23,767 bases of DNA from a virus. The notes beneath the pieces were generated by a model. The model did no database searches. It was not told where the DNA came from and was given only the letters and a program-made list of their open reading frames with translations. Location of the stretch: the IMG/VR virus record IMGVR_UViG_3300009537_000180, positions 1 through 23,767 of that record. The stretch is one strand, 5' to 3'. The stretch's first letter is position 1. Every line of letters begins with the position of its first letter. This document shows, one piece after another, positions 1 to 5,311 of this stretch. The position numbers were made by a program, and so were the translations under genes.

Positions 1-477
1 AACCTGTCCTGGGTCAACCTGTCCCAGGCCAACCTGTACGGGGCCGACCTATTCGGGGCCAACCTTTCCGGGACCAACCTGTCCCGGGCCAACCTTTCCG
101 GGGCCGACCTGGGCCGGGCCAACCTTTCCGGGGCCGACCTGTCCCGGACCAACCTGTCCCGGACCAACCTGTCCTGGGTCAACCTTTCCAGGGCCTACCT
201 GTCCTGGGCCAACCTGTCCGGGGCCAACCTGTACGGGGCCAGTTGGCACAAAGACATCACCATCAACCGCCGTCCTCTTTTCATCGACGGCTTGCTTTGG
301 CCGGTATGGATATTGGACAAGCACATGCAGATCGGGTGCGAACTTCACAGGCTCGATGAATGGGCGGCCTTCGATGATCGCCGTATCGCACAAATGGGAA
401 ATTCATCGGCCATCAAAGCCTGGAACGCAAATAAAGCCGCATTACTGGCGCTCGCAAGGGCTAACAAACGAGGATGA
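1..477 (+). CDS. Pentapeptide-repeat protein, C-terminal part (5' truncated by window edge)
   Basis: The frame is open from base 1 and stops at 475-477. The first 80 codons are sixteen uninterrupted five-residue units of the form (N/D/Y)-L-x-x-(A/T/V), mostly NLSGA, NLSRA or NLSWV. This is the signature of pentapeptide-repeat proteins, which fold as a right-handed quadrilateral beta-helix. Some family members mimic DNA or bind topoisomerases, but no specific role can be read here. A non-repetitive tail of about 78 residues follows, rich in Trp and Leu near its start ([14 protein letters not shown]) and ending in a basic Ala/Lys helix. The start codon lies outside the window. The repeat DNA is itself a 15-bp tandem repeat and creates a Gly/Pro-rich shadow frame on the other strand. 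Confidence 0.85.
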   Translation, partial: NLSWVNLSQANLYGADLFGANLSGTNLSRANLSGADLGRANLSGADLSRTNLSRTNLSWVNLSRAYLSWANLSGANLYGASWHKDITINRRPLFIDGLLWPVWILDKHMQIGCELHRLDEWAAFDDRRIAQMGNSSAIKAWNANKAALLALARANKRG

Positions 478-489
478 GAGGAAAAACTT

Positions 490-666
490 ATGAAAAATAG
501 TTTAACAATCCACCGTACTGGTGGTGCTCATTATGCACAAGTGGTGCTAGATGGGAAAAAAGGACAGCTCGATTTATCGAGCATGGATGAAAATAAGAGG
601 GTGCAGGTGGTTGGTGCTCTCTATCAATGGAAGAGAGGGGGCTTTGTCGGAAATCCTCCCGTTTGA
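490..666 (+). CDS. Hypothetical small protein (58 aa)
   Basis: The ATG at 490 lies 12 bases after the stop of the pentapeptide gene and is preceded by a GAGGA ribosome-binding site. The product begins MKNSLTIHRTGGAHYAQVVL and ends in GFVGNPPV. It is a short soluble protein with an alternating pattern suggesting a small beta-rich fold. I do not recognise a family. It overlaps the next gene in another frame by about 20 bases if that gene starts at 644. Support is the good ribosome-binding site and the packing, not homology. Confidence 0.55.
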   Translation: MKNSLTIHRTGGAHYAQVVLDGKKGQLDLSSMDENKRVQVVGALYQWKRGGFVGNPPV

Positions 667-820
667 AAAAGATAAGTTTACAGAGTTTTGCGGCTTCTGT
701 AAAAATAAGAAAGTGAAGAAGAATAAAGATGGCCTACCCGCTTATTGCTCTCCTGATTGTGCAATAGCCGGGCAGGCCCAATTTGTTTTGAGGAGCGGGA
801 ATAAAGGAGATAAGGCATGA
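644..820 (+). CDS. Small Cys-rich putative zinc-binding protein (about 58 aa)
   Basis: The product contains C-x2-C and C-x3-C pairs (FCGFC and YCSPDC) separated by a Lys-rich linker, consistent with a single zinc knuckle. The frame is open back to an ATG at 551. That start would overlap the upstream gene by 116 bases and adds an implausible N-terminus. A TTG at 644 is preceded by a strong AGAGAGGGGG and gives a typical start, (M)SEILPFEKDKF, so I chose it. The stop at 818-820 overlaps the next ATG as ATGA. The function is unknown; nucleic-acid binding is only a guess from the zinc-like motif. Confidence 0.55.
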   Translation: MSEILPFEKDKFTEFCGFCKNKKVKKNKDGLPAYCSPDCAIAGQAQFVLRSGNKGDKA

Positions 821-1032
821 TCGAGATTACGAAATTCTGTAAAGACTGCCGACACTATCAGTTGAGCCGTCCTGGCGAGCCCATTGGCAACGGTGAGTGC
901 CTCAAGACTATGGTGCGCGATCCTGTTGATGGATTGCGTCACTATCAAACCTGCCGAATAATTCGGCTTCCAGGCAGGAGATGTGGCCCCAAAGGTAGAC
1001 TTTGGGAGCCCAAGGAAAAGGATGCAGCATGA
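817..1032 (+). CDS. Small Cys-rich hypothetical protein (71 aa)
   Basis: The ATG at 817 forms a 4-base ATGA overlap with the preceding stop, indicating translational coupling, and AAGGAGA lies just upstream. The N-terminus has C-x2-C-x2-H (FCKDCRHYQL), with further Cys residues near positions 28, 46 and 56, so a metal-stabilised fold is plausible. Small phage proteins with a CxxCxxY/H start are common in early-gene clusters, but I cannot name the family. The last codons overlap the following gene. Confidence 0.6.
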   Translation: MIEITKFCKDCRHYQLSRPGEPIGNGECLKTMVRDPVDGLRHYQTCRIIRLPGRRCGPKGRLWEPKEKDAA

Positions 1033-1247
1033 TGGCTGACTGTGACCTCCGCTGGTGCAAGTCCGGGAAAATGGCGACCCGGCACGTCAACGAAATCATC
1101 GGCGACGGGTGTTTCGACGTGGAGATTTGCCAACCGTGTTTCGCCGCCTTGCAGCCGCACCTTGATTACAACCGGAACCTACCAGCGCCGCACGAGGTAA
1201 GGGCGATCTTAGCGGCGGCCGAGAAGCGGAGCGAAGGGGATGGCTGA
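1029..1247 (+). CDS. Small Cys-rich hypothetical protein (72 aa)
   Basis: The start is the ATGATG at 1029 (ATG at 1032 is equally possible), which overlaps the upstream TGA. The frame remains open to an earlier ATG at 1002, but coupling favours the later start. The product reads MMADCDLRWCKSGKMATRHV and later has EICQPCF, giving two Cys pairs about 30 residues apart and a possible zinc-ribbon-like module. The C-terminus is an Ala/Glu-rich helix. No function is recognised. Confidence 0.6.
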   Translation: MMADCDLRWCKSGKMATRHVNEIIGDGCFDVEICQPCFAALQPHLDYNRNLPAPHEVRAILAAAEKRSEGDG

Positions 1248-1407
1248 CAGCTATACCGAGCGCATAGCGGCGATGATTGCGGGCATCCACGGCGGTGAAG
1301 TCCTACATGCTGGCGGCCCGTTGAAGCCGCTCAAGCGTTGCCGGGCGAAGGGTTGCAAGCGTCGCACTCGATACGGCCGCTGTCATAAGCACTGGAAACG
1401 GCCGTAG
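1240..1407 (+). CDS. Small basic putative zinc-finger protein (55 aa)
   Basis: The ATG at 1240 overlaps the end of the previous gene by 8 bases and follows GAAGGGG. The N-terminal half is a short helix (SYTERIAAMIAGIHGG). The C-terminal half is highly basic with the pattern C-x4-C-x8-C-x2-H (CRAKGC, then GRCHKHW), a compact CCCH-type metal site surrounded by Arg and Lys. Nucleic-acid binding is plausible from charge and motif. The stop is TAG at 1405-1407. Confidence 0.55.
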   Translation: MADSYTERIAAMIAGIHGGEVLHAGGPLKPLKRCRAKGCKRRTRYGRCHKHWKRP

Positions 1408-1467
1408 CCGATGGGTCTATCCGCGCTGGCACCCGATGTTTAGAGCGTAAAGGAAGAGCGTAAAGAA

Positions 1468-1578
1468 ATGGATATTTTTTGGACAATAGTATTGATCGTC
1501 GGGGCCACTCTTTTGATGGTTGGTCTGATAAATTTATTGGCTGGATTGTATGATATATTTAGGGCGCATCATGACTGA
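1468..1578 (+). CDS. Single-span membrane peptide (36 aa)
   Basis: The ATG at 1468 is preceded by AAAGGAAGAG at a somewhat long spacing. The peptide is almost entirely one hydrophobic helix (TIVLIVGATLLMVGLINLLAG) followed by a short polar tail ending in RAHHD. It lies in a run of comparably tiny genes. The function is unknown. Inner-membrane localisation is inferred from hydrophobicity. Confidence 0.45.
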   Translation: MDIFWTIVLIVGATLLMVGLINLLAGLYDIFRAHHD

Positions 1579-1599
1579 TCGCTGGTATAGGAGATAGCC

Positions 1600-1701
1600 G
1601 TGAGCGTTTTGACCCCGATCATAGCATTCGCAGAGCAGCATACCCGTGTGGAAATATTTGTTATGACCCTTGTGGCGATTACCGCTGTGGTTATTGAGTA
1701 A
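1600..1701 (+). CDS. Single-span membrane peptide (33 aa), GTG start
   Basis: The GTG at 1600 sits 6 bases after TAGGAGA, a well-placed ribosome-binding site. The product starts MSVLTPIIAFAEQHTRVEIF and continues into a hydrophobic C-terminal stretch (VMTLVAITAVVIE). One membrane helix is likely. It is too short for family assignment. Support comes from the ribosome-binding site and the neighbouring tiny membrane genes. Confidence 0.45.
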   Translation: MSVLTPIIAFAEQHTRVEIFVMTLVAITAVVIE

Positions 1702-1757
1702 TTTATTAGATCGGTGGGATCATCTTAAATTCAAACGCACCGACAGGGAGTTGGACA

Positions 1758-1859
1758 ATGACTGACCTATTGCCTCTTTGGATTTACATTGCCGCCATCA
1801 TGCATGGCTTCGCCCTTGGCTTCTTAACCGCCGCATGTATGCGGGTGAAACTACCATGA
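1758..1859 (+). CDS. Single-span membrane peptide (33 aa)
   Basis: The ATG at 1758 follows CAGGGAG with about 8 bases of spacing. The product is MTDLLPLWIYIAAIMHGFAL continuing GFLTAACMRVKLP, one hydrophobic helix with a short basic tail consistent with the positive-inside rule. Its TGA overlaps the next ATG (ATGA at 1856-1859). This is the third one-helix peptide in 400 bases. The function is unknown. Confidence 0.45.
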   Translation: MTDLLPLWIYIAAIMHGFALGFLTAACMRVKLP

Positions 1860-1957
1860 CTGACGATCTAATTTGGGACGCCGCACCGAAGCCCAAGCCG
1901 TTGAACACGCCTAGGTGCCGCCGTCCGCGAAAGGGAAGAAGTAGATGGGCTGGCTAA
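1856..1957 (+). CDS. Hypothetical basic micro-protein (33 aa)
   Basis: The start is coupled to the preceding gene by an ATGA overlap. The product starts acidic (MTDDLIWDAAPKPKP) and ends strongly basic (RCRRPRKGRSRWAG). There is no recognisable domain. It overlaps the lipoprotein candidate at 1945 by 13 bases. Confidence is modest because the only evidence is the overlap arrangement and continuous packing. Confidence 0.35.
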   Translation: MTDDLIWDAAPKPKPLNTPRCRRPRKGRSRWAG

Positions 1958-2037
1958 TGTTAGGGCTTTTCATTTTGCTGTTAATCGGTGGCGCGTGCAG
2001 CTCATCGGACGACATTGATATGCCGGGAGGGCAGTAA
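1945..2037 (+). CDS. Very small putative lipoprotein (30 aa)
   Basis: The ATG at 1945 is preceded by GGGAAGAAG. The product, MGWLMLGLFILLLIGGACSS followed by a ten-residue acidic tail, has a short hydrophobic signal and a lipobox-like I-G-G-A-C before a Ser/Asp-rich segment. If processed, the mature peptide would be only 13 residues on a lipidated Cys. Small phage lipoproteins can act as outer-membrane spanins (Rz1-like), superinfection blockers or release peptides, but this one is shorter than typical Rz1. The function is unassigned. Confidence 0.45.
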   Translation: MGWLMLGLFILLLIGGACSSSDDIDMPGGQ

Positions 2038-2102
2038 TGGCCGACAAATTCGAGGAACAGGCGCAGAATTTGATAGACAACCACACTGATTACGAGGGGT
2101 AG
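2037..2102 (+). CDS. Micro-ORF (21 aa), acidic
   Basis: The ATG at 2037 overlaps the upstream TAA (TAATG) and follows a strong CGGGAGGG at ideal distance. The product is MADKFEEQAQNLIDNHTDYE plus a final Gly, an acidic amphipathic peptide. The strong ribosome-binding site is the only reason to list it. It may be a translated leader coupling the lipoprotein candidate to the 60-residue gene at 2109. Confidence 0.35.
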   Translation: MADKFEEQAQNLIDNHTDYEG

Positions 2103-2108
2103 ACAGAT

Positions 2109-2291
2109 ATGAAGGAACTTGAAGACCACATTGCTCAAGCTCTCCGTGACACTCACAACGCGGGGCTGGAAGAAGCGGCGAAGTGGCATGATTTTCAAGC
2201 GATTGGACATGACTCCGCAGGAGACAGGGTAATGTTCGCTCAACATAGAGTTTATGCTGCCGCCATCCGCTCCCTAAAAGTGCCAGAATGA
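2109..2291 (+). CDS. Hypothetical protein (60 aa)
   Basis: The ATG at 2109 follows GAGGGG in the end of the preceding micro-ORF. The product begins MKELEDHIAQALRDTHNAGL and is predicted mostly helical, with the pattern LEEAAKWHDFQA and ending AAAIRSLKVPE. Short phage proteins of the form 'ALR...GLEEAAK..D...........AAAIRALK' are common in early regions of dsDNA phages and have no assigned function. It overlaps the next gene by 4 bases. Confidence 0.6.
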   Translation: MKELEDHIAQALRDTHNAGLEEAAKWHDFQAIGHDSAGDRVMFAQHRVYAAAIRSLKVPE

Positions 2292-2386
2292 GCTACACGC
2301 CCTGGAAAAGTTTCTTTTGGTTTTGGGAGCGCCGTATTTATTACTGCTGGGCGGGCACTTGGGCGCAATACAGGAGGAAGCAATGA
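2288..2386 (+). CDS. Hypothetical aromatic-rich micro-protein (32 aa)
   Basis: It is coupled on both sides by ATGA overlaps: its ATG at 2288 sits in the previous stop region and its TGA ends inside the next ATG at 2383. The product, MSYTPWKSFFWFWERRIYYC followed by WAGTWAQYRRKQ, has five Trp plus many Tyr, Phe and Arg residues. It could be a membrane-interface peptide. No family is known. The double overlap gives moderate support. Confidence 0.45.
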   Translation: MSYTPWKSFFWFWERRIYYCWAGTWAQYRRKQ

Positions 2387-2814
2387 CTGACAACACGAAC
2401 GAGCGCCATGAACCGAAAATGGTTTCGGATGAGCGTTTTGAAGAACTACTTAATCAAAAGAAGGACTTCAAAGATACGCAGGCTGCCTTTTCAGTTATCA
2501 AAAGAACATTTTTTACTGACAGCACGAACGAGCGGCGGGCGAAGGTTATTGCCCTACATACCGGCGGCTTTGAGCCAGAAAACCCGGACTTTGTTGTAGC
2601 GAAGGCTATCGGAGAGTCCGACGCCGAGGCGGGGATGGTGCTGGTTAAAGCGGCACATCTTATTAAAATGCGAGACGCACACCACGAAGGTGACCAGAAA
2701 GAGGTCTACTACTGGCTGTATGCGATTGCTTGCCGCGATGATTTTGGAACGCCGTCGGCTGAAGTGTGGCCCGTACTTGAGCGCATCGCCCGCGCAGACA
2801 AGGAGTTAGGGTGA
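2383..2814 (+). CDS. Hypothetical protein (143 aa)
   Basis: The start is the ATG at 2383 with a perfect AGGAGG at 2372-2377. An in-frame ATG at 2317 exists, but it lies inside the upstream gene and lacks such a site. The product is soluble, with an acidic Asn-rich start (MTDNTNERHEPKMVSDERF) and a predominantly helical body (AKAIGESDAEAGMVLVKAAH, YYWLYAIACRDDF). I do not recognise a domain. This is the last GC-rich gene on this side; composition changes abruptly after its stop. Confidence 0.7.
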   Translation: MTDNTNERHEPKMVSDERFEELLNQKKDFKDTQAAFSVIKRTFFTDSTNERRAKVIALHTGGFEPENPDFVVAKAIGESDAEAGMVLVKAAHLIKMRDAHHEGDQKEVYYWLYAIACRDDFGTPSAEVWPVLERIARADKELG

Positions 2815-3092
2815 GAAGATTTAAACGACAGCTATTTTTTTTATCGGTTTCTATTAGTATATTAATTTGTTCTATTCTTTTTTTCCCTTGGTTCCGTCCC
2901 CGTGAAACTGTTTGCGGTATTATGGGGAGATGGGAAACCAGAGAAAGGGGATGGAAACGGATATTTGGCCGCTTAGGAGCGGCCTTTTTTGATGCCACAA
3001 TACACAATGATAATGAAAAATGTCATGTTATTTATGAGATGGAAGAAGCCGCAAGAGGCCAACTTTATATAGTGAGTAGGGAACGTAGATGA
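2811..3092 (+). CDS. Small membrane-anchored phage protein (93 aa), GTG start
   Basis: The GTG at 2811 forms a GTGA overlap with the previous stop and follows AGGAG. Residues 7-27 are a hydrophobic anchor or signal (LFFLSVSISILICSILFFPWF). The rest is basic, with RETVCGIMGRW and a C-terminal CHVIYEMEEAARGQLY. From memory, phage mini-proteins with an 'ETVSGxxGRW ... HC...EE.AR..LY' pattern recur, so I think the frame is real even though a terminator-like hairpin lies inside it at 2968-2991. The 3' end overlaps the next ATG by 4 bases. The function is unknown. Confidence 0.6.
   Translation: MRRFKRQLFFLSVSISILICSILFFPWFRPRETVCGIMGRWETRERGWKRIFGRLGAAFFDATIHNDNEKCHVIYEMEEAARGQLYIVSRERR
2968..2991 (+). 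terminator. Terminator-like hairpin inside a coding region
   Basis: A perfect 6-bp GC-only stem (GGCCGC / GCGGCC) with a 6-base loop TTAGGA is followed immediately by six T residues, the classic intrinsic-terminator layout. It encodes GRLGAAFF within the 93-residue gene. It may terminate or attenuate transcription arriving from the GC-rich block, or be coincidental. Confidence 0.45.
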
Positions 3093-3382
3093 AGAAAACA
3101 AAACTTCCTAATTGCTGTGGAGCAAGTATTATTCACGCAATAAAAAGTATGACAGGAGAAGATTTTGAAGAAGAATTAGTAAACGTATTAGCAGATGAAC
3201 ACAACCCCGATAATAATTATGGGGAGTGGGAGGACGTTCTTATTATTATAATTGTTAATGACTATCAACAAGATTTTGCAGAATATTATCTTAAAAAATA
3301 TGGGTTTACAGAGGTTGAAGAAATTCCGGGGGTACATGGGGGGAGGATATATTTATGGATTAAGAAAATTATCTTAGATTAG
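3089..3382 (+). CDS. P-x-CCG family paralogue 1 (97 aa)
   Basis: First of three neighbouring related proteins. The N-terminus is MKKTKLPNCCGASIIHAI and the C-terminal half contains LIIIIVNDYQQDFAEYYLKK, GFTEVEEI and a hydrophobic strand (GGRIYLWI). The same order, P-x-C-C-G, then hydrophobic strand plus Asn and Gln, then helix, then G-F-x-E-V, then Gly-rich turn and strand, recurs in the genes at 3392 and 3825. The strand-helix-strand ending is reminiscent of GNAT-like folds, but no catalytic motif is visible. The ATG at 3089 overlaps the upstream stop. Confidence 0.75.
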   Translation: MKKTKLPNCCGASIIHAIKSMTGEDFEEELVNVLADEHNPDNNYGEWEDVLIIIIVNDYQQDFAEYYLKKYGFTEVEEIPGVHGGRIYLWIKKIILD

Positions 3383-3391
3383 GAGAAAAAT

Positions 3392-3688
3392 ATGAGACAC
3401 CAACAATATCCCTGCTGTTGTGGGGCACGAATTATTTACGATTTAGGAGGAACGTGGTGCACTCTCGGGGGCAACCTGAATGCGCTCCCTAAAGAAAAAT
3501 TTAATAGGGAAATTGAAAGGCTGAAAAAAGAATATTTTAAAGAAAATATGTTTCTCATTCTTATAAATGGCTCCCAAAAGAAGAGTTATAATCAAATGCT
3601 ACTGGATGCCGGATTTAAAGAGGTGAATAGGGTTGTAGGGGGGCATGGATATCTTTTACATCTTTATTGTTGGAATAGAGATGTATAA
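3392..3688 (+). CDS. P-x-CCG family paralogue 2 (98 aa)
   Basis: The ATG at 3392 follows TAGGAGAAAAAT. The start MRHQQYPCCCGARIIYDL and the later LILINGSQKKSYNQ, LLDAGFKEV and GGHGYLLHLY align with the flanking paralogues at 3089 and 3825. Three consecutive Cys (CCC) occur where the others have two. This is an unrecognised phage family. The conserved adjacent cysteines near the N-terminus suggest metal binding, a thiol-based role or a structural turn; I cannot choose between them. TAATG couples it to the next small gene. Confidence 0.75.
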   Translation: MRHQQYPCCCGARIIYDLGGTWCTLGGNLNALPKEKFNREIERLKKEYFKENMFLILINGSQKKSYNQMLLDAGFKEVNRVVGGHGYLLHLYCWNRDV

Positions 3689-3828
3689 TGCACACAATCA
3701 AAGAATTAGAAAAAACAATTATTCTTCTATCAAAAGATAAAGAAAAGAGAACAGACAAGGAAAGGCTTTTTGTTAAGAAAGTATTAAAAGAGATTTTAAT
3801 AGAAAGACTAAAAGAGAGAAAGAAATGA
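3688..3828 (+). CDS. Highly charged helical mini-protein (46 aa)
   Basis: The ATG at 3688 overlaps the upstream TAA and its own TGA overlaps the next ATG (ATGA at 3825), so it is held by two translational overlaps. The product begins MHTIKELEKTIILLSKDKEK and is almost half Lys, Arg and Glu, a continuous amphipathic helix. It sits between two members of the P-x-CCG family and may be a partner or a spacer gene. No family is recognised. Confidence 0.6.
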   Translation: MHTIKELEKTIILLSKDKEKRTDKERLFVKKVLKEILIERLKERKK

Positions 3829-4274
3829 AACACTTACAAGTGCCTTATTGTTGCGGATTAGATTTTCTATATGGCTTCTATGCCGATCACGGTAACGGAG
3901 ATAGTAGTATTAATAAGGGATCACAGGCAAGTCCTCCTTGGGCCGCCATCACTACAGAAGATGTTGAAAAATGGATAGTAGAAGAAATTGAAAATACTAT
4001 CAGAGTAGGTGTACGGAAATATGGCACCCAGCCTTTGTCCGTGGATCGCAGCATGCGCCCTTTAAAACTTTTAATTATTAATACCTCCCAAAAACAAAAA
4101 GGAATGGACAAGCTTCTAGAGAAACTAGGTTTTAACGAAATCTTCAAAACTAAAAATCCAAAAACCAGGGGCTGGCTTTATTTTTATTTTAAAGATGTAC
4201 AAGTAGATATACAGAAAAAAATAGAAGAAATAATTATGACAAGGAGAGCAAAGATGTTGAGACGGGCATTATGA
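3825..4274 (+). CDS. P-x-CCG family paralogue 3 (149 aa)
   Basis: Longest member of the tandem family. The N-terminus MKHLQVPYCCGLDFLYGF is followed by an insertion (about residues 22-85) absent from the other two, then LKLLIINTSQKQKGMDKLLE, KLGFNEI and GWLYFYF, which match the shared C-terminal block. A basic helical tail (IQKKIEEIIMTRRAKMLRRAL) extends past the common core. The stop overlaps the ATG of the gamma-glutamylcyclotransferase-like gene, so this family is physically coupled to the amide-ligase cluster. The function is unknown. Confidence 0.75.
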   Translation: MKHLQVPYCCGLDFLYGFYADHGNGDSSINKGSQASPPWAAITTEDVEKWIVEEIENTIRVGVRKYGTQPLSVDRSMRPLKLLIINTSQKQKGMDKLLEKLGFNEIFKTKNPKTRGWLYFYFKDVQVDIQKKIEEIIMTRRAKMLRRAL

Positions 4275-4660
4275 AAGTATTCGTATACGGGTCATTAAAA
4301 CAAGGATTTGGAAATCACGATGTTATGTCCCAAATAGGGGCAGTTTTTATAAGTACCGCTATTACAGAACATACAAGATTTGATTTAGTCACTTTAGGGC
4401 ACTTCCCGGGGCTAGTAACTGGTAAATATCAAGTTGAGGGAGAAGTATATGAAGTAGATGCAGATGCTCTCAGAACTCTCGACCACTTTGAAGGTTCTCC
4501 TACATTCTATAAAAGAAAAGAAATACCAGTGCTCCTGATAAAAGAAAAGGCATTAAAAGAAACATTCGCATATGTTTATATATTAAATCGGAAAGTTACC
4601 AATAAGATTGTTGAAACGTTTTCAGACTCTTTGAAAACCATCAAAAAATGGGTCGAGTAA
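4271..4660 (+). CDS. Gamma-glutamylcyclotransferase-like (AIG2/GGCT fold) protein
   Basis: The 129-residue product opens with VFVYGSLKQG (residues 3-12), the hallmark substrate-binding loop of the GGCT/AIG2 fold. It contains the expected acidic catalytic position in DHFEGSPTFYKR (Glu74), plus EGEVYEVD and a late Y-V-Y strand. Such enzymes release 5-oxoproline from gamma-glutamyl amines or trim gamma-glutamyl amides. Its length is typical. In this operon it probably edits or removes a gamma-glutamyl group made by the downstream ligases. Known: fold and reaction type of the family. Inferred: the substrate. It starts by ATGA overlap with the preceding gene. Confidence 0.88.
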   Translation: MKVFVYGSLKQGFGNHDVMSQIGAVFISTAITEHTRFDLVTLGHFPGLVTGKYQVEGEVYEVDADALRTLDHFEGSPTFYKRKEIPVLLIKEKALKETFAYVYILNRKVTNKIVETFSDSLKTIKKWVE

Positions 4661-4661
4661 G

Positions 4662-5300
4662 ATGCCTAAAGTCTTTATTGTAGAGAACTACACTTTCCAG
4701 TATACCAGGATGTTTCAAGAGAAAGGGTGGGAAGTAATAGATAAGTTAACTGAAGCAGACTTAATTCAGTTTACGGGGGGAGAAGATGTCTCCCCTTCTC
4801 TTTATGGGCAATACCCACATCCCCGAACATCAAGCTCCTTACAGAGAGACTTACGAGAAAAAATAATCTTTGAAAGAGCTAAAGCCTTATTTATCCCGAT
4901 GGCTGGAATATGCAGGGGGGCTCAATTTCTCAATGTAATGTGTGGTGGCAGCCTATGGCAACATGTTGAGGGGCACGGTCAACCCCATATGGCATATGAC
5001 CATATACATAAAGTAGAAATAAAGGTAACATCCACACACCACCAAATGATGATACCCCCGAATAATAAGAACTTATACTGCACCCTACTCACTGCAAACG
5101 AAAACAAAATAAAACAAAAAGGTTTTTCTTTAAGATGTAAAAATAAAGAAAAAGATATAATTTCAGTATTTAATAAAGTTGACATAGAAGCTATTTTTTA
5201 TTGGGACTCCCAAATATTATGCTTTCAACCACATCCAGAATTTTGTAAGCAAGAACAACTCTCTACACTTTATTTTGAATATTTAAGCTGGCTGATATAA
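4662..5300 (+). CDS. Class I glutamine amidotransferase-like peptidase/hydrolase (C26 / PuuD-like)
   Basis: The 212-residue product contains FTGGEDVSPSLYG (about 38-50), typical of gamma-glutamyl-GABA hydrolase-like enzymes. The nucleophile elbow is GICRGAQFLN with Cys84, and QPHPEF supplies His191 and Glu193, so a complete Cys-His-Glu triad is visible. Relatives hydrolyse gamma-glutamyl amide bonds or deliver ammonia from glutamine. No synthase domain is fused, so stand-alone hydrolysis of a gamma-glutamyl conjugate is more likely. A 7-bp hairpin (GGGGAGA/TCTCCCC, 4777-4795) lies in its coding sequence. It sits 1 base after the previous stop with a weak ribosome-binding site. Confidence 0.88.
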   Translation: MPKVFIVENYTFQYTRMFQEKGWEVIDKLTEADLIQFTGGEDVSPSLYGQYPHPRTSSSLQRDLREKIIFERAKALFIPMAGICRGAQFLNVMCGGSLWQHVEGHGQPHMAYDHIHKVEIKVTSTHHQMMIPPNNKNLYCTLLTANENKIKQKGFSLRCKNKEKDIISVFNKVDIEAIFYWDSQILCFQPHPEFCKQEQLSTLYFEYLSWLI

Positions 5301-5311
5301 AGGAAACATGA

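Noticed and set aside
49-393. Long - strand frame encoding a (V-G-P-G-Q/K) collagen-like repeat
   Set aside because: It is the complement of the + strand pentapeptide repeat; the + frame continues into a non-repetitive tail and matches a known family, so the - frame is a shadow.
551-820. ATG start at 551 for the Cys-rich gene ending at 820
   Set aside because: It would overlap the upstream gene by 116 bases; a TTG at 644 with a strong AGAGGGGG site gives a more typical N-terminus. Not fully excluded.
2317-2385. N-terminal extension of the 143-aa gene from ATG 2317
   Set aside because: The segment lies within the coupled 32-aa gene, has no ribosome-binding site, and a perfect AGGAGG precedes the ATG at 2383.
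4777-4795. GGGGAGA/TCTCCCC hairpin followed by a pyrimidine-rich stretch, terminator-like
   Set aside because: It encodes the conserved TGGEDVSPS motif of the class I amidotransferase-like enzyme and is followed by TTCTCTTT rather than a clean T run, so coding constraint explains it.
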